Positions 19,066 through 26,547 of a DNA stretch of 64,000 nucleotides are shown piece after piece. Numbering within the stretch: position 1 is the stretch's first letter; every line of letters begins with the position of its first letter. The DNA lies in NCBI GenBank assembly GCA_963816975.1, contig CAWFMD010000006.1:1612001-1676000 (forward strand), read 5' to 3'. The DNA comes from DASRIA01 sp963816975 (GTDB taxonomy: Bacteria > Actinomycetota > Thermoleophilia > Solirubrobacterales > JBBDJG01). The position numbers and the translations under genes were made by a program. The notes under the pieces were generated by a model that ran no database searches, was not told where the DNA came from, and saw only the letters and a program-made list of their open reading frames with translations.

Positions 19066-19309
19066 AAAGGGACTTGGATCGAGCCGCAACGGCCGCGACT
19101 CCCAGGCCAAGCGCCTCGGCGTGAAGGTATTCGCGGGACAGCGGGTGACCGGCGGGGAGATCATCGTGCGCCAGCGCGGCACGCGTTTCAAGCCGGGCCC
19201 CGGCGCCGGCATCGGCCGCGACGACACGATCTTCGCCACGGCGGCGGGCATCGTCGAGTTCAAGACGGGCCGCCACGGCCGCCTGATCTCAGTCGTTTCT
19301 GCCGAATAG
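19055..19309 (+). CDS. rpmA: 50S ribosomal protein L27
   Basis: 84 residues, normal length, starting MAHKKGLGSSRNGRDSQAKR and containing VFAGQRVTGGEIIVRQRGT and FKPGPGAGIGRDDTIFA, the L27 hallmarks. The N-terminus begins directly with the mature-like MAHKKG, without the cleavable extension seen in Firmicutes. ATG 19055 overlaps the rplU stop by 11 bases, so L21 and L27 are translationally coupled. Confidence 0.97.
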   Translation: MAHKKGLGSSRNGRDSQAKRLGVKVFAGQRVTGGEIIVRQRGTRFKPGPGAGIGRDDTIFATAAGIVEFKTGRHGRLISVVSAE

Positions 19310-19347
19310 GTCCTCCCGCGTCACACGTTGGCGGGCAAGACACGGGG

Positions 19348-19353
19348 TAGGCT
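19348..19353 (+). promoter_or_regulatory. Putative -10 element (leaderless) for obgE
   Basis: TAGGCT sits 6 bases before the ATG at 19360. The 50-base rpmA-obgE gap has no ribosome-binding sequence, so an internal leaderless promoter is plausible. Confidence 0.45.
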
Positions 19354-19359
19354 CGTGCC

Positions 19360-20685
19360 ATGTTGTACGACCGGGCGACGATCCACATCGAGGCGGGCGC
19401 CGGCGGCAACGGCTGCATGAGCTTCCGCCGCGAGGCGCATGTGCCGCGCGGCGGTCCGGACGGCGGCGACGGCGGCCGCGGGGCGGACGTGGTCGTGATT
19501 GCCGATCCCCGCCTGCGAGACCTCGCGACGTATCGCCACCAGCGCCAGTTCCGCGCGCCGCGCGGCGGCCACGGCGAGGGCAAGCAGCGCCAAGGGGCCG
19601 CCGGTGAGGAGCTGGTCCTGCGTGTGCCGGTGGGCACCGTCGTCGAGGACCTCGCGCATGGCGTGCGCCACGACCTGGCCGCGCCCGGCCGGCGCGCCGT
19701 GCTGGCCCGCGGCGGCTCGGGCGGTCGCGGCAACAAGCGGTTCGCGACGTCGACCCGTCAGGCGCCGCGCTTCGCAGAGCGGGGGTTGCCCGGCGAGGAC
19801 GCGACGATCGAGCTGCGCCTGAAGCTGCTCGCCGACGTGGGGCTGGTGGGGCTGCCCAACGCGGGCAAGTCGTCGCTGCTGCGCCGCCTCACGCGCGCGC
19901 AGCCGAAGGTCGCCGACTACCCGTTCACGACGCTCGAGCCCGCGATCGGGACGATCGAGGACGACGAGCAGCGCCAGCTGGTGATCGCCGACATTCCCGG
20001 GCTGATCGAGGGCGCGGCCGATGGCGCGGGGCTTGGTCACGAGTTCCTCGCGCACGTCGAGCGCACCAGCCTCCTGGTGCATGTCGTGGATCTCGCGCCG
20101 CTCGACGGGATCTCCGCGTGGGAAGCGTTCGCGACGGTCCGCGGCGAGCTCGTGCGCTACGGCGCGGAGCTCGAGCAACGGCCCTTCTTGGTCGCGCTGA
20201 ACAAGGTCGACCTGCTCCCGCCGGACCAGGCCGAGCAGCTGGTGTCGGAGTGGCGCGAGAAGCTGTCCGGCGACGCCCACGTCTGCCGTGACGCGGATCC
20301 CGTGGTGCTCGCCTTGTCCGCGGTCACGGGCGCGGGGCTCGAACAGCTGCGGCGCGCGATCTTCCGGTGGGTGCCGCCCGCGGCGCCGGCGGCCGACGGG
20401 GACCAGCCGCTGGAGCTGGCCGAGCACGCGGTCTACCGGCCGGGTGATGACGGTTGGGGGGTCGCGCGCACCTCGGACAGCTCCTTCCGCGTGAGCGGTG
20501 ATGCGATCGAGCGGCTCGTCGTTCGCCACGACCTCGACAACCCGGAGGCGCTGGCCTACATCGAGGAGCGCCTCCAGAAGATGGGTGTCGTCAAGCGACT
20601 CGAGTCCGAGGGCTTCCAGCCCGGCGACGAGATCGAGATCGGCGAGGTCGCGTTCGCCCTGTACCCGGGACTCCCCCAGCGGTAG
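19360..20685 (+). CDS. obgE: GTPase Obg (CgtA)
   Basis: Essential ribosome-associated GTPase; 441 residues. N-terminal glycine-rich Obg fold (EAGAGGNGCMSFRREAHVPR, GGPDGGDGGRGADV), G domain with GLPNAGKSSLLRRL, the G3 motif IADIPGLIEGA and NKVD (LVALNKVDLLPP), and a C-terminal OCT domain (~residues 350-430, DSSFRVSGDAIERLVVR). Lies downstream of rplU-rpmA and directly abuts proB, an order shared by many actinobacteria. Confidence 0.97.
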   Translation: MLYDRATIHIEAGAGGNGCMSFRREAHVPRGGPDGGDGGRGADVVVIADPRLRDLATYRHQRQFRAPRGGHGEGKQRQGAAGEELVLRVPVGTVVEDLAHGVRHDLAAPGRRAVLARGGSGGRGNKRFATSTRQAPRFAERGLPGEDATIELRLKLLADVGLVGLPNAGKSSLLRRLTRAQPKVADYPFTTLEPAIGTIEDDEQRQLVIADIPGLIEGAADGAGLGHEFLAHVERTSLLVHVVDLAPLDGISAWEAFATVRGELVRYGAELEQRPFLVALNKVDLLPPDQAEQLVSEWREKLSGDAHVCRDADPVVLALSAVTGAGLEQLRRAIFRWVPPAAPAADGDQPLELAEHAVYRPGDDGWGVARTSDSSFRVSGDAIERLVVRHDLDNPEALAYIEERLQKMGVVKRLESEGFQPGDEIEIGEVAFALYPGLPQR

Positions 20686-21786
20686 ATGCCCCTGACCGTC
20701 GTAAAGCTGGGCTCCACGCTCGTCGCCGACGACGCCGGTGACGTGCGCGCCGACGTGCTGCGCGAGGTGTGCCGTCAGGTCGGGGCGATCCATGCGGACG
20801 GCGACGCCGCGACGCTCGTCACGTCCGGCGCGATCGCGCTCGGCATGCGCCGCATGGGGATGCCGTTGCGCCCCTCCGCGATCGAGGAGCTGCAGGCCGC
20901 GTCCGCGGTCGGGCAGGGTCCGTTGTACGACGTATACGCCGGCCTGCTCGGCGAGCACGGCGTGAGCGCGGCGCAGGTGCTCCTCACCTTCTTCGACGTG
21001 TCGGCCCGGGAGCAGTACGTGAACGCGCGGCGCACCCTCGCGAAGCTGCTCGAGTGGGCCGTCGTGCCGATCGTCAACGAGAACGACACGACCGCGACGG
21101 ACGAGATCACGTTCGGCGACAACGACATCCTTGCGGCCCAGGTGGCGATCCTGATCTCCGCGGACCTGCTGGTCGTCCTCTCGGACGTGGACGGTCTGTT
21201 CAGAAGCGATCCGGCCCGCGACCCGCGGGCGGCGCTCGTCGCCGAGGTGCACGATCTCGCCGAGCTGGACGACTACGAGATCGGGATGTCCAGCTCGCAC
21301 GTCGGCTCGGGCGGGATGCGGAGCAAGGTCCTGTGCGCGGAGATGGCGACCGCGGCGGGCATCCCGGTCGTGATCTGCAACGGCACCGAGCCGGGGGCGC
21401 TGTTGCGGGCCGCGCGCGGCGAGCCCGGCGGTACGCGCTTCCACCCCCAGGCCAAGCGCCAGTCGAGCTTCAAGTTGTGGCTGCGCTATGCGAAGTCGTC
21501 GAGCGGAGTCGTGCGGGTCGACGCCGGCGCGGAGCGCGCGCTGCGCGAGCAGGGGACGAGCCTGCTGCCCGTCGGAGTGGTCGCGGTCGAGGGGCAGTTC
21601 GAGGCCGGCGACGCGGTCGACGTCGTCTCCGCGGGCGACGGGGACCGGCGCATCGGCAAGGGCATCGTCAAGCTGTCGGCCGCGGAGCTGAGGCGCGTGA
21701 AGGGCATGAAGTCGGCCCAGGTGCGCGAGCTGCTGCCGCGCGCCGGCGAGGAGGCGGTGCACCGCGACTACTTCGTGCTCGGCTGA
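20686..21786 (+). CDS. proB: Glutamate 5-kinase
   Basis: First step of proline synthesis, phosphorylating glutamate. 366 residues: amino-acid-kinase domain (TVVKLGSTLVADD, VTSGAIALGMRRMG, VNENDTTATDEITFGDND, LSDVDGLF) followed by a C-terminal PUA domain (~residues 270-366). ATG 20686 immediately follows the obgE stop. The pathway partner proA lies 1.8 kb downstream, separated by a carbamoyltransferase gene. Confidence 0.96.
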   Translation: MPLTVVKLGSTLVADDAGDVRADVLREVCRQVGAIHADGDAATLVTSGAIALGMRRMGMPLRPSAIEELQAASAVGQGPLYDVYAGLLGEHGVSAAQVLLTFFDVSAREQYVNARRTLAKLLEWAVVPIVNENDTTATDEITFGDNDILAAQVAILISADLLVVLSDVDGLFRSDPARDPRAALVAEVHDLAELDDYEIGMSSSHVGSGGMRSKVLCAEMATAAGIPVVICNGTEPGALLRAARGEPGGTRFHPQAKRQSSFKLWLRYAKSSSGVVRVDAGAERALREQGTSLLPVGVVAVEGQFEAGDAVDVVSAGDGDRRIGKGIVKLSAAELRRVKGMKSAQVRELLPRAGEEAVHRDYFVLG

Positions 21787-21825
21787 GCGTCCCGCTCCGG
21801 GCGAGCCGTGCCCGATCCGTGCAGG

Positions 21826-21831
21826 TATGCT
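21826..21831 (+). promoter_or_regulatory. Putative -10 element before micro-ORF and carbamoyltransferase
   Basis: TATGCT lies 6 bases before an ATG at 21838, the same geometry as at valS, obgE, hrcA and trpF. The ATG opens a 23-codon frame rather than the carbamoyltransferase itself. Confidence 0.45.
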
Positions 21832-21837
21832 CGAACC

Positions 21838-21909
21838 ATGACGCCTGCCGAGACAGCGAACGGAGCCGGGCTCACCGCCGCGCATCGCTCGCTGCACCAG
21901 CGCGCGTAG
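21838..21909 (+). CDS. Possible leaderless 23-residue upstream peptide
   Basis: ATG 21838 to TAG 21907-21909, beginning MTPAETANGAGLTAAHRS. It is in a different frame from the carbamoyltransferase, whose GTG start is 17 bases after this stop. The only evidence is the well-placed -10-like TATGCT and the tight spacing; the composition is unremarkable. It could be a regulatory leader peptide that couples translation to the next gene, or the transcript may simply begin here without translation. Confidence 0.3.
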   Translation: MTPAETANGAGLTAAHRSLHQRA

Positions 21910-21926
21910 GGCAAAGCCGGCGAGCT

Positions 21927-23555
21927 GTGCTGATCCTCGCGGTGAAACCCGGGCACGACGGCGCCGTGGCCGCGCTCCAGGACCGCGAGCTGCTGTTCTC
22001 GCTGGAGGCGGAGAAGGACTCCTTCCGGCGCCACCGGAGGCTCGACGTGAGCACCATCATGAGCGCCGCGGAGCACCTCGGCGAGCCGCCTGACGTGGTC
22101 GCCGCCGGAGGCTGGGACTGGATTCACCACGCCGTCGGGGCCGGCTACATGGGCGTCGACGACCAGACCGTGATCCGGGAGCCGCGCAAGATGTTCGGGA
22201 AGGAGGTCAGCTTCTTCTCCTCCTCGCACGAGCGTTCCCACCTCGCGATGGCGATCGGCATGGCCCCGCGCGACGACGCGCGGCAGCGCGCAGTGTTGAT
22301 CTGGGAGGGTCACGTTGGTCATCTCTACCTGGTCGAGGGCGCAACGAAGGTGGTCAAGCGCATCGAGGTGCTGAAGCAGCCCGGCCGCCGCTGGGCGTTC
22401 CTGTTCGCGCTCGCCGATCCGAGCTTCCCCGATCGCGGCGCGCGCCACCGCCGGGAGGACAGCGGCAAGCTGATGGCGCTGGCGGCATTCGGCGACGCGG
22501 CCGACGCCGACGCCGGTGTGGCCGACACGATCGAGCGGATCCTCGCGAGCGACTCCGGCATTCACTGGTCACCCTCTCCCAAGCACGAGTTCAGGGACTC
22601 GCCGGTCTACAACGCGGGCATCGAGTCGGAGGTCACCAAGGTCGCGGCGGCACGGCTCACGGCCCGGATGTTCGAGGTCTACCGCGATGCGGCGCTCGAG
22701 CACCTCCCGGCCGGGATACCGCTGCACATATCCGGGGGCTGCGGGCTCAACTGCGACTGGAACGCCAAGTGGCGAGAGCTCGGCCACTTCTCCTCGGTGT
22801 TCGTGCCGCCCTGCACGGACGACTCCGGCTCGGCGCTCGGAACCGCGATCGACGCGCTCGCGGCGGCGACCGGCGATCCATACATCGACTGGGACGTGTA
22901 CAGCGGTCTCGACTTCATCTGGGATCGCGAGCCCGGCCCGGCCCGGTGGAAGCGACGCACCGCCGACGACGCGGACCTGGCGGAGGCGATCGCGTCCGGA
23001 CGGGTGGTCGCCTGGGTACAGGGGCGGTGGGAGATCGGGCCACGGGCCCTGTGCAATCGCTCGCTGCTCGCCGAGCCCTTCAGCGCCGGCACGCGTGACC
23101 GCCTGAACGAGATCAAGCAGCGAGAGGGCTACAGGCCGATTGCACCGGTCTGCCGCAGCGAGGACGCCGGGCGGCTGTTCGCCGACGGCTTCGAGGACCC
23201 GTACATGCTGTACTTCCAGCGCGTTGCGTCCGGCGACCTGGGGGCGGTGACGCACGTCGACGGCTCGGCGCGCGTGCAGACGGTGACGCCGCGTGCCAAC
23301 CAGCGGATGTACGACCTGCTGTCGGCCTTCGCTGCCCGCACCGGGGTGGGCGTGATGTGCAACACGTCGCTGAACTTCAGCAGCTTCGGCTTCATCAACC
23401 GCATGTCGAACCTCATCCAGTACTGCCAGCAGCGGGGGATCTCGGACATGGTCGTGGGAGACGCCTGGTACGAGCGCGTGCCCGAGCGCGAGGTGATCAG
23501 CATCCCGGGGGGGACACGACAGGGCGAGTCCCTGCGGCGCACGGTGAAGGGTTAG
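21927..23555 (+). CDS. Carbamoyltransferase, NodU/CmcH (TobZ) family
   Basis: 542 residues. N-terminal Kae1-like domain: ILAVKPGHDGAVAAL, a His-rich block SSSHERSHLAMAIGM that would hold the metal, and EGHVGHLYLVEG. C-terminal carbamoyltransferase domain: VVAWVQGRWEIGPRALCNRS, IKQREGYRPIAPVC and TGVGVMCNTSLNFSSFGF. The family makes carbamoyl-adenylate from carbamoyl phosphate and ATP and moves the carbamoyl group to a hydroxyl of an antibiotic, Nod factor or sugar. No biosynthetic cluster surrounds it, so the acceptor is unknown. It separates proB and proA, which are adjacent in most genomes. GTG 21927 is chosen because the domain begins there. Confidence 0.88.
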   Translation: MLILAVKPGHDGAVAALQDRELLFSLEAEKDSFRRHRRLDVSTIMSAAEHLGEPPDVVAAGGWDWIHHAVGAGYMGVDDQTVIREPRKMFGKEVSFFSSSHERSHLAMAIGMAPRDDARQRAVLIWEGHVGHLYLVEGATKVVKRIEVLKQPGRRWAFLFALADPSFPDRGARHRREDSGKLMALAAFGDAADADAGVADTIERILASDSGIHWSPSPKHEFRDSPVYNAGIESEVTKVAAARLTARMFEVYRDAALEHLPAGIPLHISGGCGLNCDWNAKWRELGHFSSVFVPPCTDDSGSALGTAIDALAAATGDPYIDWDVYSGLDFIWDREPGPARWKRRTADDADLAEAIASGRVVAWVQGRWEIGPRALCNRSLLAEPFSAGTRDRLNEIKQREGYRPIAPVCRSEDAGRLFADGFEDPYMLYFQRVASGDLGAVTHVDGSARVQTVTPRANQRMYDLLSAFAARTGVGVMCNTSLNFSSFGFINRMSNLIQYCQQRGISDMVVGDAWYERVPEREVISIPGGTRQGESLRRTVKG

Positions 23556-23592
23556 CCCGCAGCCGCAGCGGGGCGCGCGAGCGGCTGCCCGG

Positions 23593-23598
23593 TACCCT
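23593..23598 (+). promoter_or_regulatory. Putative -10 element (leaderless) for proA
   Basis: TACCCT, 7 bases before the ATG at 23606. Identical hexamer and spacing occur before yqeY. Confidence 0.5.
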
Positions 23599-23605
23599 TC
23601 TCTGA

Positions 23606-24877
23606 ATGGCGACCCAGGTGAGATCGGTCGAGGAGACCTGCGCCCAGGCCAAGCAGGCGGCGCTGAAGCTCGCGACGCTCGATTCCGAGGTCAAGGACGC
23701 CGCGCTGCGCGCGGTCGCCCATGCGCTCGAGGGCGGCGTCGCGGAGATCGTCGAGGCCAACGCGATCGATCTGGAGGCGGGCCGCGCCGCCGGGCTGAAC
23801 GATGCCCTGATCGATCGGCTGACGCTCGACGCCGAGCGGGTGCGGGGCATGGCCGCCGGCGTGCGCGCGATCGTCGAGCTGGACGACCCGGTCGGTGAGG
23901 AGCTCGAGGCGCGCACCCTCTACAACGGCCTCGAGCTGCGGAAGATTCGCGTGCCCCTGGGCGTCGTCGCGATCGTCTACGAAGCACGCCCGAACGTGAC
24001 CGTCGACGCCGCTGCGCTCGCGATCAAGTCGGGGAACGCCGTCGTGCTGCGGGGATCCTCGACGGCCGAGCGCTCGAACGCGGTGCTCGCCGCGATCGTC
24101 GCCGAGGCCGCGGAGGGAGCCGGCCTGCCCCAGGGATCGGTTGCGCTGATCGGTGGCGGCGACCGCGCCGAGCTCGCCGAGCTGGCGCGGCAGGACCGCT
24201 ACGTGGACCTGATCATCCCGCGCGGCGGCGGCGGGCTGAAGGAGGCGCTGAAGAGTGGCGCGACCGTTCCGGTGATCTTCGCCGCCGCGGGAAACTGCCA
24301 CGTGTACGTGGACGCCGCAGCGGATGTCCCGATGGCCCAGCGCATCGCCTACAACGCCAAGGTGCACCGGCCGGGCGTGTGCAACTCGGCCGAGACCCTG
24401 CTGGTCCATTCCGACCTTGCGCGGCAGGTGCTGCCCGCCCTGATGGAGAAGCTGCGCGAGGCCGGCGTCGAGCTGCGCGTGGATTCGCGCACGCGCGCCC
24501 TCGCGGGGCCCGCCGGCGACGGCCTGGTGGCGGCCACCGACGAGGATTGGGACACCGAGTATCTCGGCATGACGATGGCGATCAAGGTGGTCGACGGCAT
24601 CGACGAGGCGATCGACCACATCAACCGCCACGGGACCGGGCACTCGGAGGCGATCGTGACCGCGGACGACGACGCGGCGCGGCTCTTCACCAGCACCGTG
24701 GACGCGGCCTGCGTGTACGTGAACGCATCGACGCGCTTCACGGACGGAGGCGAGTTCGGGATGGGCGCCGAGATGGGCAACTCGACGCAGAAGCTGCACG
24801 CGCGCGGCCCGATCGCGCTGCGCGAGCTGACGACCTCGAAGTACGTCGTGCACGGTACGGGACAGGTACGCGAGTAG
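23606..24877 (+). CDS. proA: Glutamate-5-semialdehyde dehydrogenase (gamma-glutamyl phosphate reductase)
   Basis: Second step of proline synthesis; NADPH-dependent reduction of gamma-glutamyl phosphate. 423 residues, ALDH-superfamily fold. Recognisable blocks are VPLGVVAIVYEARPNVTVD, IPRGGGGLKEALK, the catalytic cysteine region in KVHRPGVCNSAETLLVH, and the end block MGAEMGNSTQKLHARGP. It appears to have its own leaderless promoter, since the carbamoyltransferase gene stands between it and proB. The TAG stop is in the same frame as nadD, 21 bases downstream. Confidence 0.97.
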   Translation: MATQVRSVEETCAQAKQAALKLATLDSEVKDAALRAVAHALEGGVAEIVEANAIDLEAGRAAGLNDALIDRLTLDAERVRGMAAGVRAIVELDDPVGEELEARTLYNGLELRKIRVPLGVVAIVYEARPNVTVDAAALAIKSGNAVVLRGSSTAERSNAVLAAIVAEAAEGAGLPQGSVALIGGGDRAELAELARQDRYVDLIIPRGGGGLKEALKSGATVPVIFAAAGNCHVYVDAAADVPMAQRIAYNAKVHRPGVCNSAETLLVHSDLARQVLPALMEKLREAGVELRVDSRTRALAGPAGDGLVAATDEDWDTEYLGMTMAIKVVDGIDEAIDHINRHGTGHSEAIVTADDDAARLFTSTVDAACVYVNASTRFTDGGEFGMGAEMGNSTQKLHARGPIALRELTTSKYVVHGTGQVRE

Positions 24878-24898
24878 CACCCTGCGGAGCGTTCGAAG

Positions 24899-25492
24899 CT
24901 GCGACTTGGAATCCTCGGAGGCGTCTTCAACCCGCCGCACATCGGTCACATGGTGTGCGCGCAGGAGGCGTGTTGGCAGCTGGGGCTGGACGGCGTCGTG
25001 CTGATGCCGCTGGGACGCGCCTCCCATCGCGTGATCGAGCACGACCCCGGCCGGGAGGAGCGCTATCGCCTGTGCGAGGCGGCCGCCGCGGGCGTGGACT
25101 GGCTGACGGTCTCGCGCGTCGAGGTGGACCGCACGGGCGAGACCTTCACCGTGGACACGCTGGAGGAGCTGCGGACCGCAGACCCCGATGCCGAGTACGT
25201 GTTCGTGCTGGGGGCCGACCAGGCCGTGCGCCTGGAGAGCTGGCGCGCGCCCGCGCGGGTGTTGGAGCTGACCCGCCTGGCGGTCGCGGAGCGCGCCGGG
25301 GTCCCCATCGCCGACGTACTGGCGGCGGTCGCGCGGCTCGGCGGCGAGGGTCGCGTGACGACCTTCTCGATGCCGCGCGTCGACGTGTCGTCGACCGTGG
25401 TGCGCGAGCGCGCGGCCGCGGGCCGGCCCTACCGGTTCCTGGTGCCTGAGCGCGTGGCTGAGCTGATCGAGCGCGAGGGCCTGTACCGGTGA
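24899..25492 (+). CDS. nadD: Nicotinate-nucleotide adenylyltransferase, likely CTG start
   Basis: Makes NaAD from NaMN and ATP in NAD synthesis. 197 residues with the nucleotidyltransferase signature GILGGVFNPPHIGH at the very N-terminus, the ADQAVRLESW block and the C-terminal SSTVVRERAAAG. No ATG, GTG or TTG exists between the in-frame proA stop and the signature; the first usable in-frame ATG (24950) would delete GGVFNPPHIGH. CTG 24899 gives the normal end (M)RLGILGG and has GGAG 24886-24889 nine bases upstream. A CTG start is therefore the best reading. Ends in a GTGA overlap with rsfS. Confidence 0.9.
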   Translation: MRLGILGGVFNPPHIGHMVCAQEACWQLGLDGVVLMPLGRASHRVIEHDPGREERYRLCEAAAAGVDWLTVSRVEVDRTGETFTVDTLEELRTADPDAEYVFVLGADQAVRLESWRAPARVLELTRLAVAERAGVPIADVLAAVARLGGEGRVTTFSMPRVDVSSTVVRERAAAGRPYRFLVPERVAELIEREGLYR

Positions 25493-25875
25493 GCGCCGAG
25501 GTGCAGAAGGCACTCTCCTCCGAAGCGCTGGCGCGGCGCATCGCGGCGGTGGCGCTCGACAGGAAGGCGCGCGACGTGGTCGTGCTGGACATGCGCGACG
25601 TCGTCTCCTACACCGACTTCCTGGTGATCGCGACCGGCAACACGGAGCGCCAGACGCACGCGATCGAGGACGCGGTCCACCAGGACCTCAAACACGCCGA
25701 CGAGGGGGGACGCACGCCGCGGCGCGTCGAGGGCCGCGCGGAAGGTCGCTGGATCCTGATGGACTACTTCGACGCCGTCGTGCACATCTTCACGCCCGCC
25801 GCGCGCGAGTACTACCGGCTCGAGACGCTGTGGGGAGAGGTCCCGGAGCTCGAGGTCGGGGCGGGTTCGGCGTAG
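25489..25875 (+). CDS. rsfS: Ribosomal silencing factor RsfS
   Basis: Binds L14 and blocks 30S-50S joining in starvation. 128 residues from GTG 25489, overlapping the nadD stop by 4 bases. Family blocks: ARDVVVLDMRDVVSYTDFLV, the IATGNTERQTHAI block and WILMDYFDAVVHIFTPAARE. The nadD-rsfS pairing is widely conserved. The transcript runs toward the accessory region at 25908. Confidence 0.95.
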   Translation: MSAEVQKALSSEALARRIAAVALDRKARDVVVLDMRDVVSYTDFLVIATGNTERQTHAIEDAVHQDLKHADEGGRTPRRVEGRAEGRWILMDYFDAVVHIFTPAAREYYRLETLWGEVPELEVGAGSA

Positions 25876-25907
25876 CTCCCGGCAGCACTGTCCATCCGCA
25901 TCGGATG

Positions 25908-25921
25908 CGAACATACGTTCG
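25908..25921 (+). promoter_or_regulatory. LexA-type SOS box overlapping the endonuclease start
   Basis: CGAACATACGTTCG is a perfect palindrome of the form CGAAC-N4-GTTCG. It fits the Gram-positive LexA consensus GAACRNRYGTTY at every defined position. Its last G is the first base of the GTG start codon at 25921, so a bound repressor would cover the transcription start. A second short palindrome (CGCATC-G-GATGCG, 25897-25909) lies immediately upstream. I found no other such box in the window. Confidence 0.6.
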
Positions 25922-26547
25922 TGTACACCCCGAACGAGAAGGGCGCGATCGCTGAGCAGGTGATCGCCGCGGAGGCGACCAAGCTCGGCATCGTCGTCTC
26001 GCGCCCGAACGTCGACGCGAGATATGACCTCATCTTCGACACTGGGAGTTCGCTGTGGCGTGTCCAGTGCAAGTGGGGCGCACTCGACGTGGATGCAGGG
26101 GTTATCAAGGTCAGTCTGACGTCAACGTGGTGCACGCCCACCGGATACACCAGGAGCACCTACGCTGCGGGCGAGGTCGATCTCTTTGCGGTGTACTGCG
26201 GCGAGCAGAACCGTTGTTATCTCCTCCGCGGGGATGGACTCGTGGACCGTCGTGCGATCTGGCTTCGACTATCGGAGCCCCGGAATGGGCAGCGAGCGTG
26301 CGTTAACCTTGCTTCCGACTTCACTTTTGACGGGGCTGTAGCTCAGTTGGGAGAGCGGGGCGCTGGCAGCGCTCAGGTCAGGGGTTCGAGTCCCCTCAGC
26401 TCCACTTCCCCGGCGCCTCCGGAGGCCGTCGGCGCCAATCAGTTCCGCGACCGCTTCGGCTGGTACATGGAGCGGGCAGCGGCTGGCGAGGTGTTCCTGA
26501 TCACTCGCCACGGCAGGGCATTCGCCCGGATCACGGGCCCGAGTTAG
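25921..26547 (+). CDS. PD-(D/E)XK endonuclease (group I intron-associated type) with a frame open through tRNA-Ala
   Basis: Residues 1-~135 resemble the small PD-(D/E)XK family that includes group I intron homing endonucleases (I-Ssp6803I type): NEKGAIAEQVIAAEATKLGI, a YDLIFD acidic strand, then WRVQCKWG carrying a Q-x-K version of the catalytic lysine. There is no stop codon before the tRNA gene, so the frame continues: residues 138-161 are the tRNA read in frame, and residues 170-208 look like a Phd/YefM antitoxin (GANQFRDRFGWYMERAAAGE). Base composition is visibly lower in GC than the neighbours, suggesting transfer. Whether ribosomes read past the tRNA is unknown; tRNA processing would cut the message. 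Confidence 0.65.
   Translation: MYTPNEKGAIAEQVIAAEATKLGIVVSRPNVDARYDLIFDTGSSLWRVQCKWGALDVDAGVIKVSLTSTWCTPTGYTRSTYAAGEVDLFAVYCGEQNRCYLLRGDGLVDRRAIWLRLSEPRNGQRACVNLASDFTFDGAVAQLGERGAGSAQVRGSSPLSSTSPAPPEAVGANQFRDRFGWYMERAAAGEVFLITRHGRAFARITGPS
26332..26404 (+). tRNA. tRNA-Ala (anticodon GGC)
   Basis: A 73-base cloverleaf: acceptor GGGGCTG paired with CAGCTCC, including the G3-U70 pair that identifies alanine tRNA; D-arm GCTC/GAGC; anticodon stem GGGCG/CGCTC with loop CTGGCAG (anticodon GGC); variable loop AGGTC; T-arm AGGGG-TTCGAGT-CCCCT; discriminator A at 26404. CCA is not encoded (CTT follows). Reads GCC codons, very common in this GC-rich genome. Confidence 0.97.
26428..26547 (+). pseudogene. 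Phd/YefM-like antitoxin remnant downstream of tRNA-Ala
   Basis: In the same frame as the endonuclease, 39 residues from VGANQFRDRFGWYMERAAAG to FARITGPS match the DNA-binding half of Phd/YefM antitoxins (start of the fold, the RxxxxxYxxxxxxGE-like turn, then ITRHGRAFARI). It has no start codon of its own before the conserved part, and no toxin gene follows, so it is a remnant or an in-frame tail of the endonuclease. Its end carries one copy of an 18-base direct repeat. Confidence 0.45.

Noticed and set aside
20769..23555. One long plus-strand frame including the carbamoyltransferase from 20769
   Set aside because: The first 1.1 kb is out of frame with proB and is its shadow; only the part from GTG 21927 carries the carbamoyltransferase domains.
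26332..26404. Protein-coding meaning of the tRNA-Ala segment
   Set aside because: The translated tRNA is a well-known false peptide pattern; the cloverleaf with G3-U70 is decisive. It is reported only as part of an unusually open frame.
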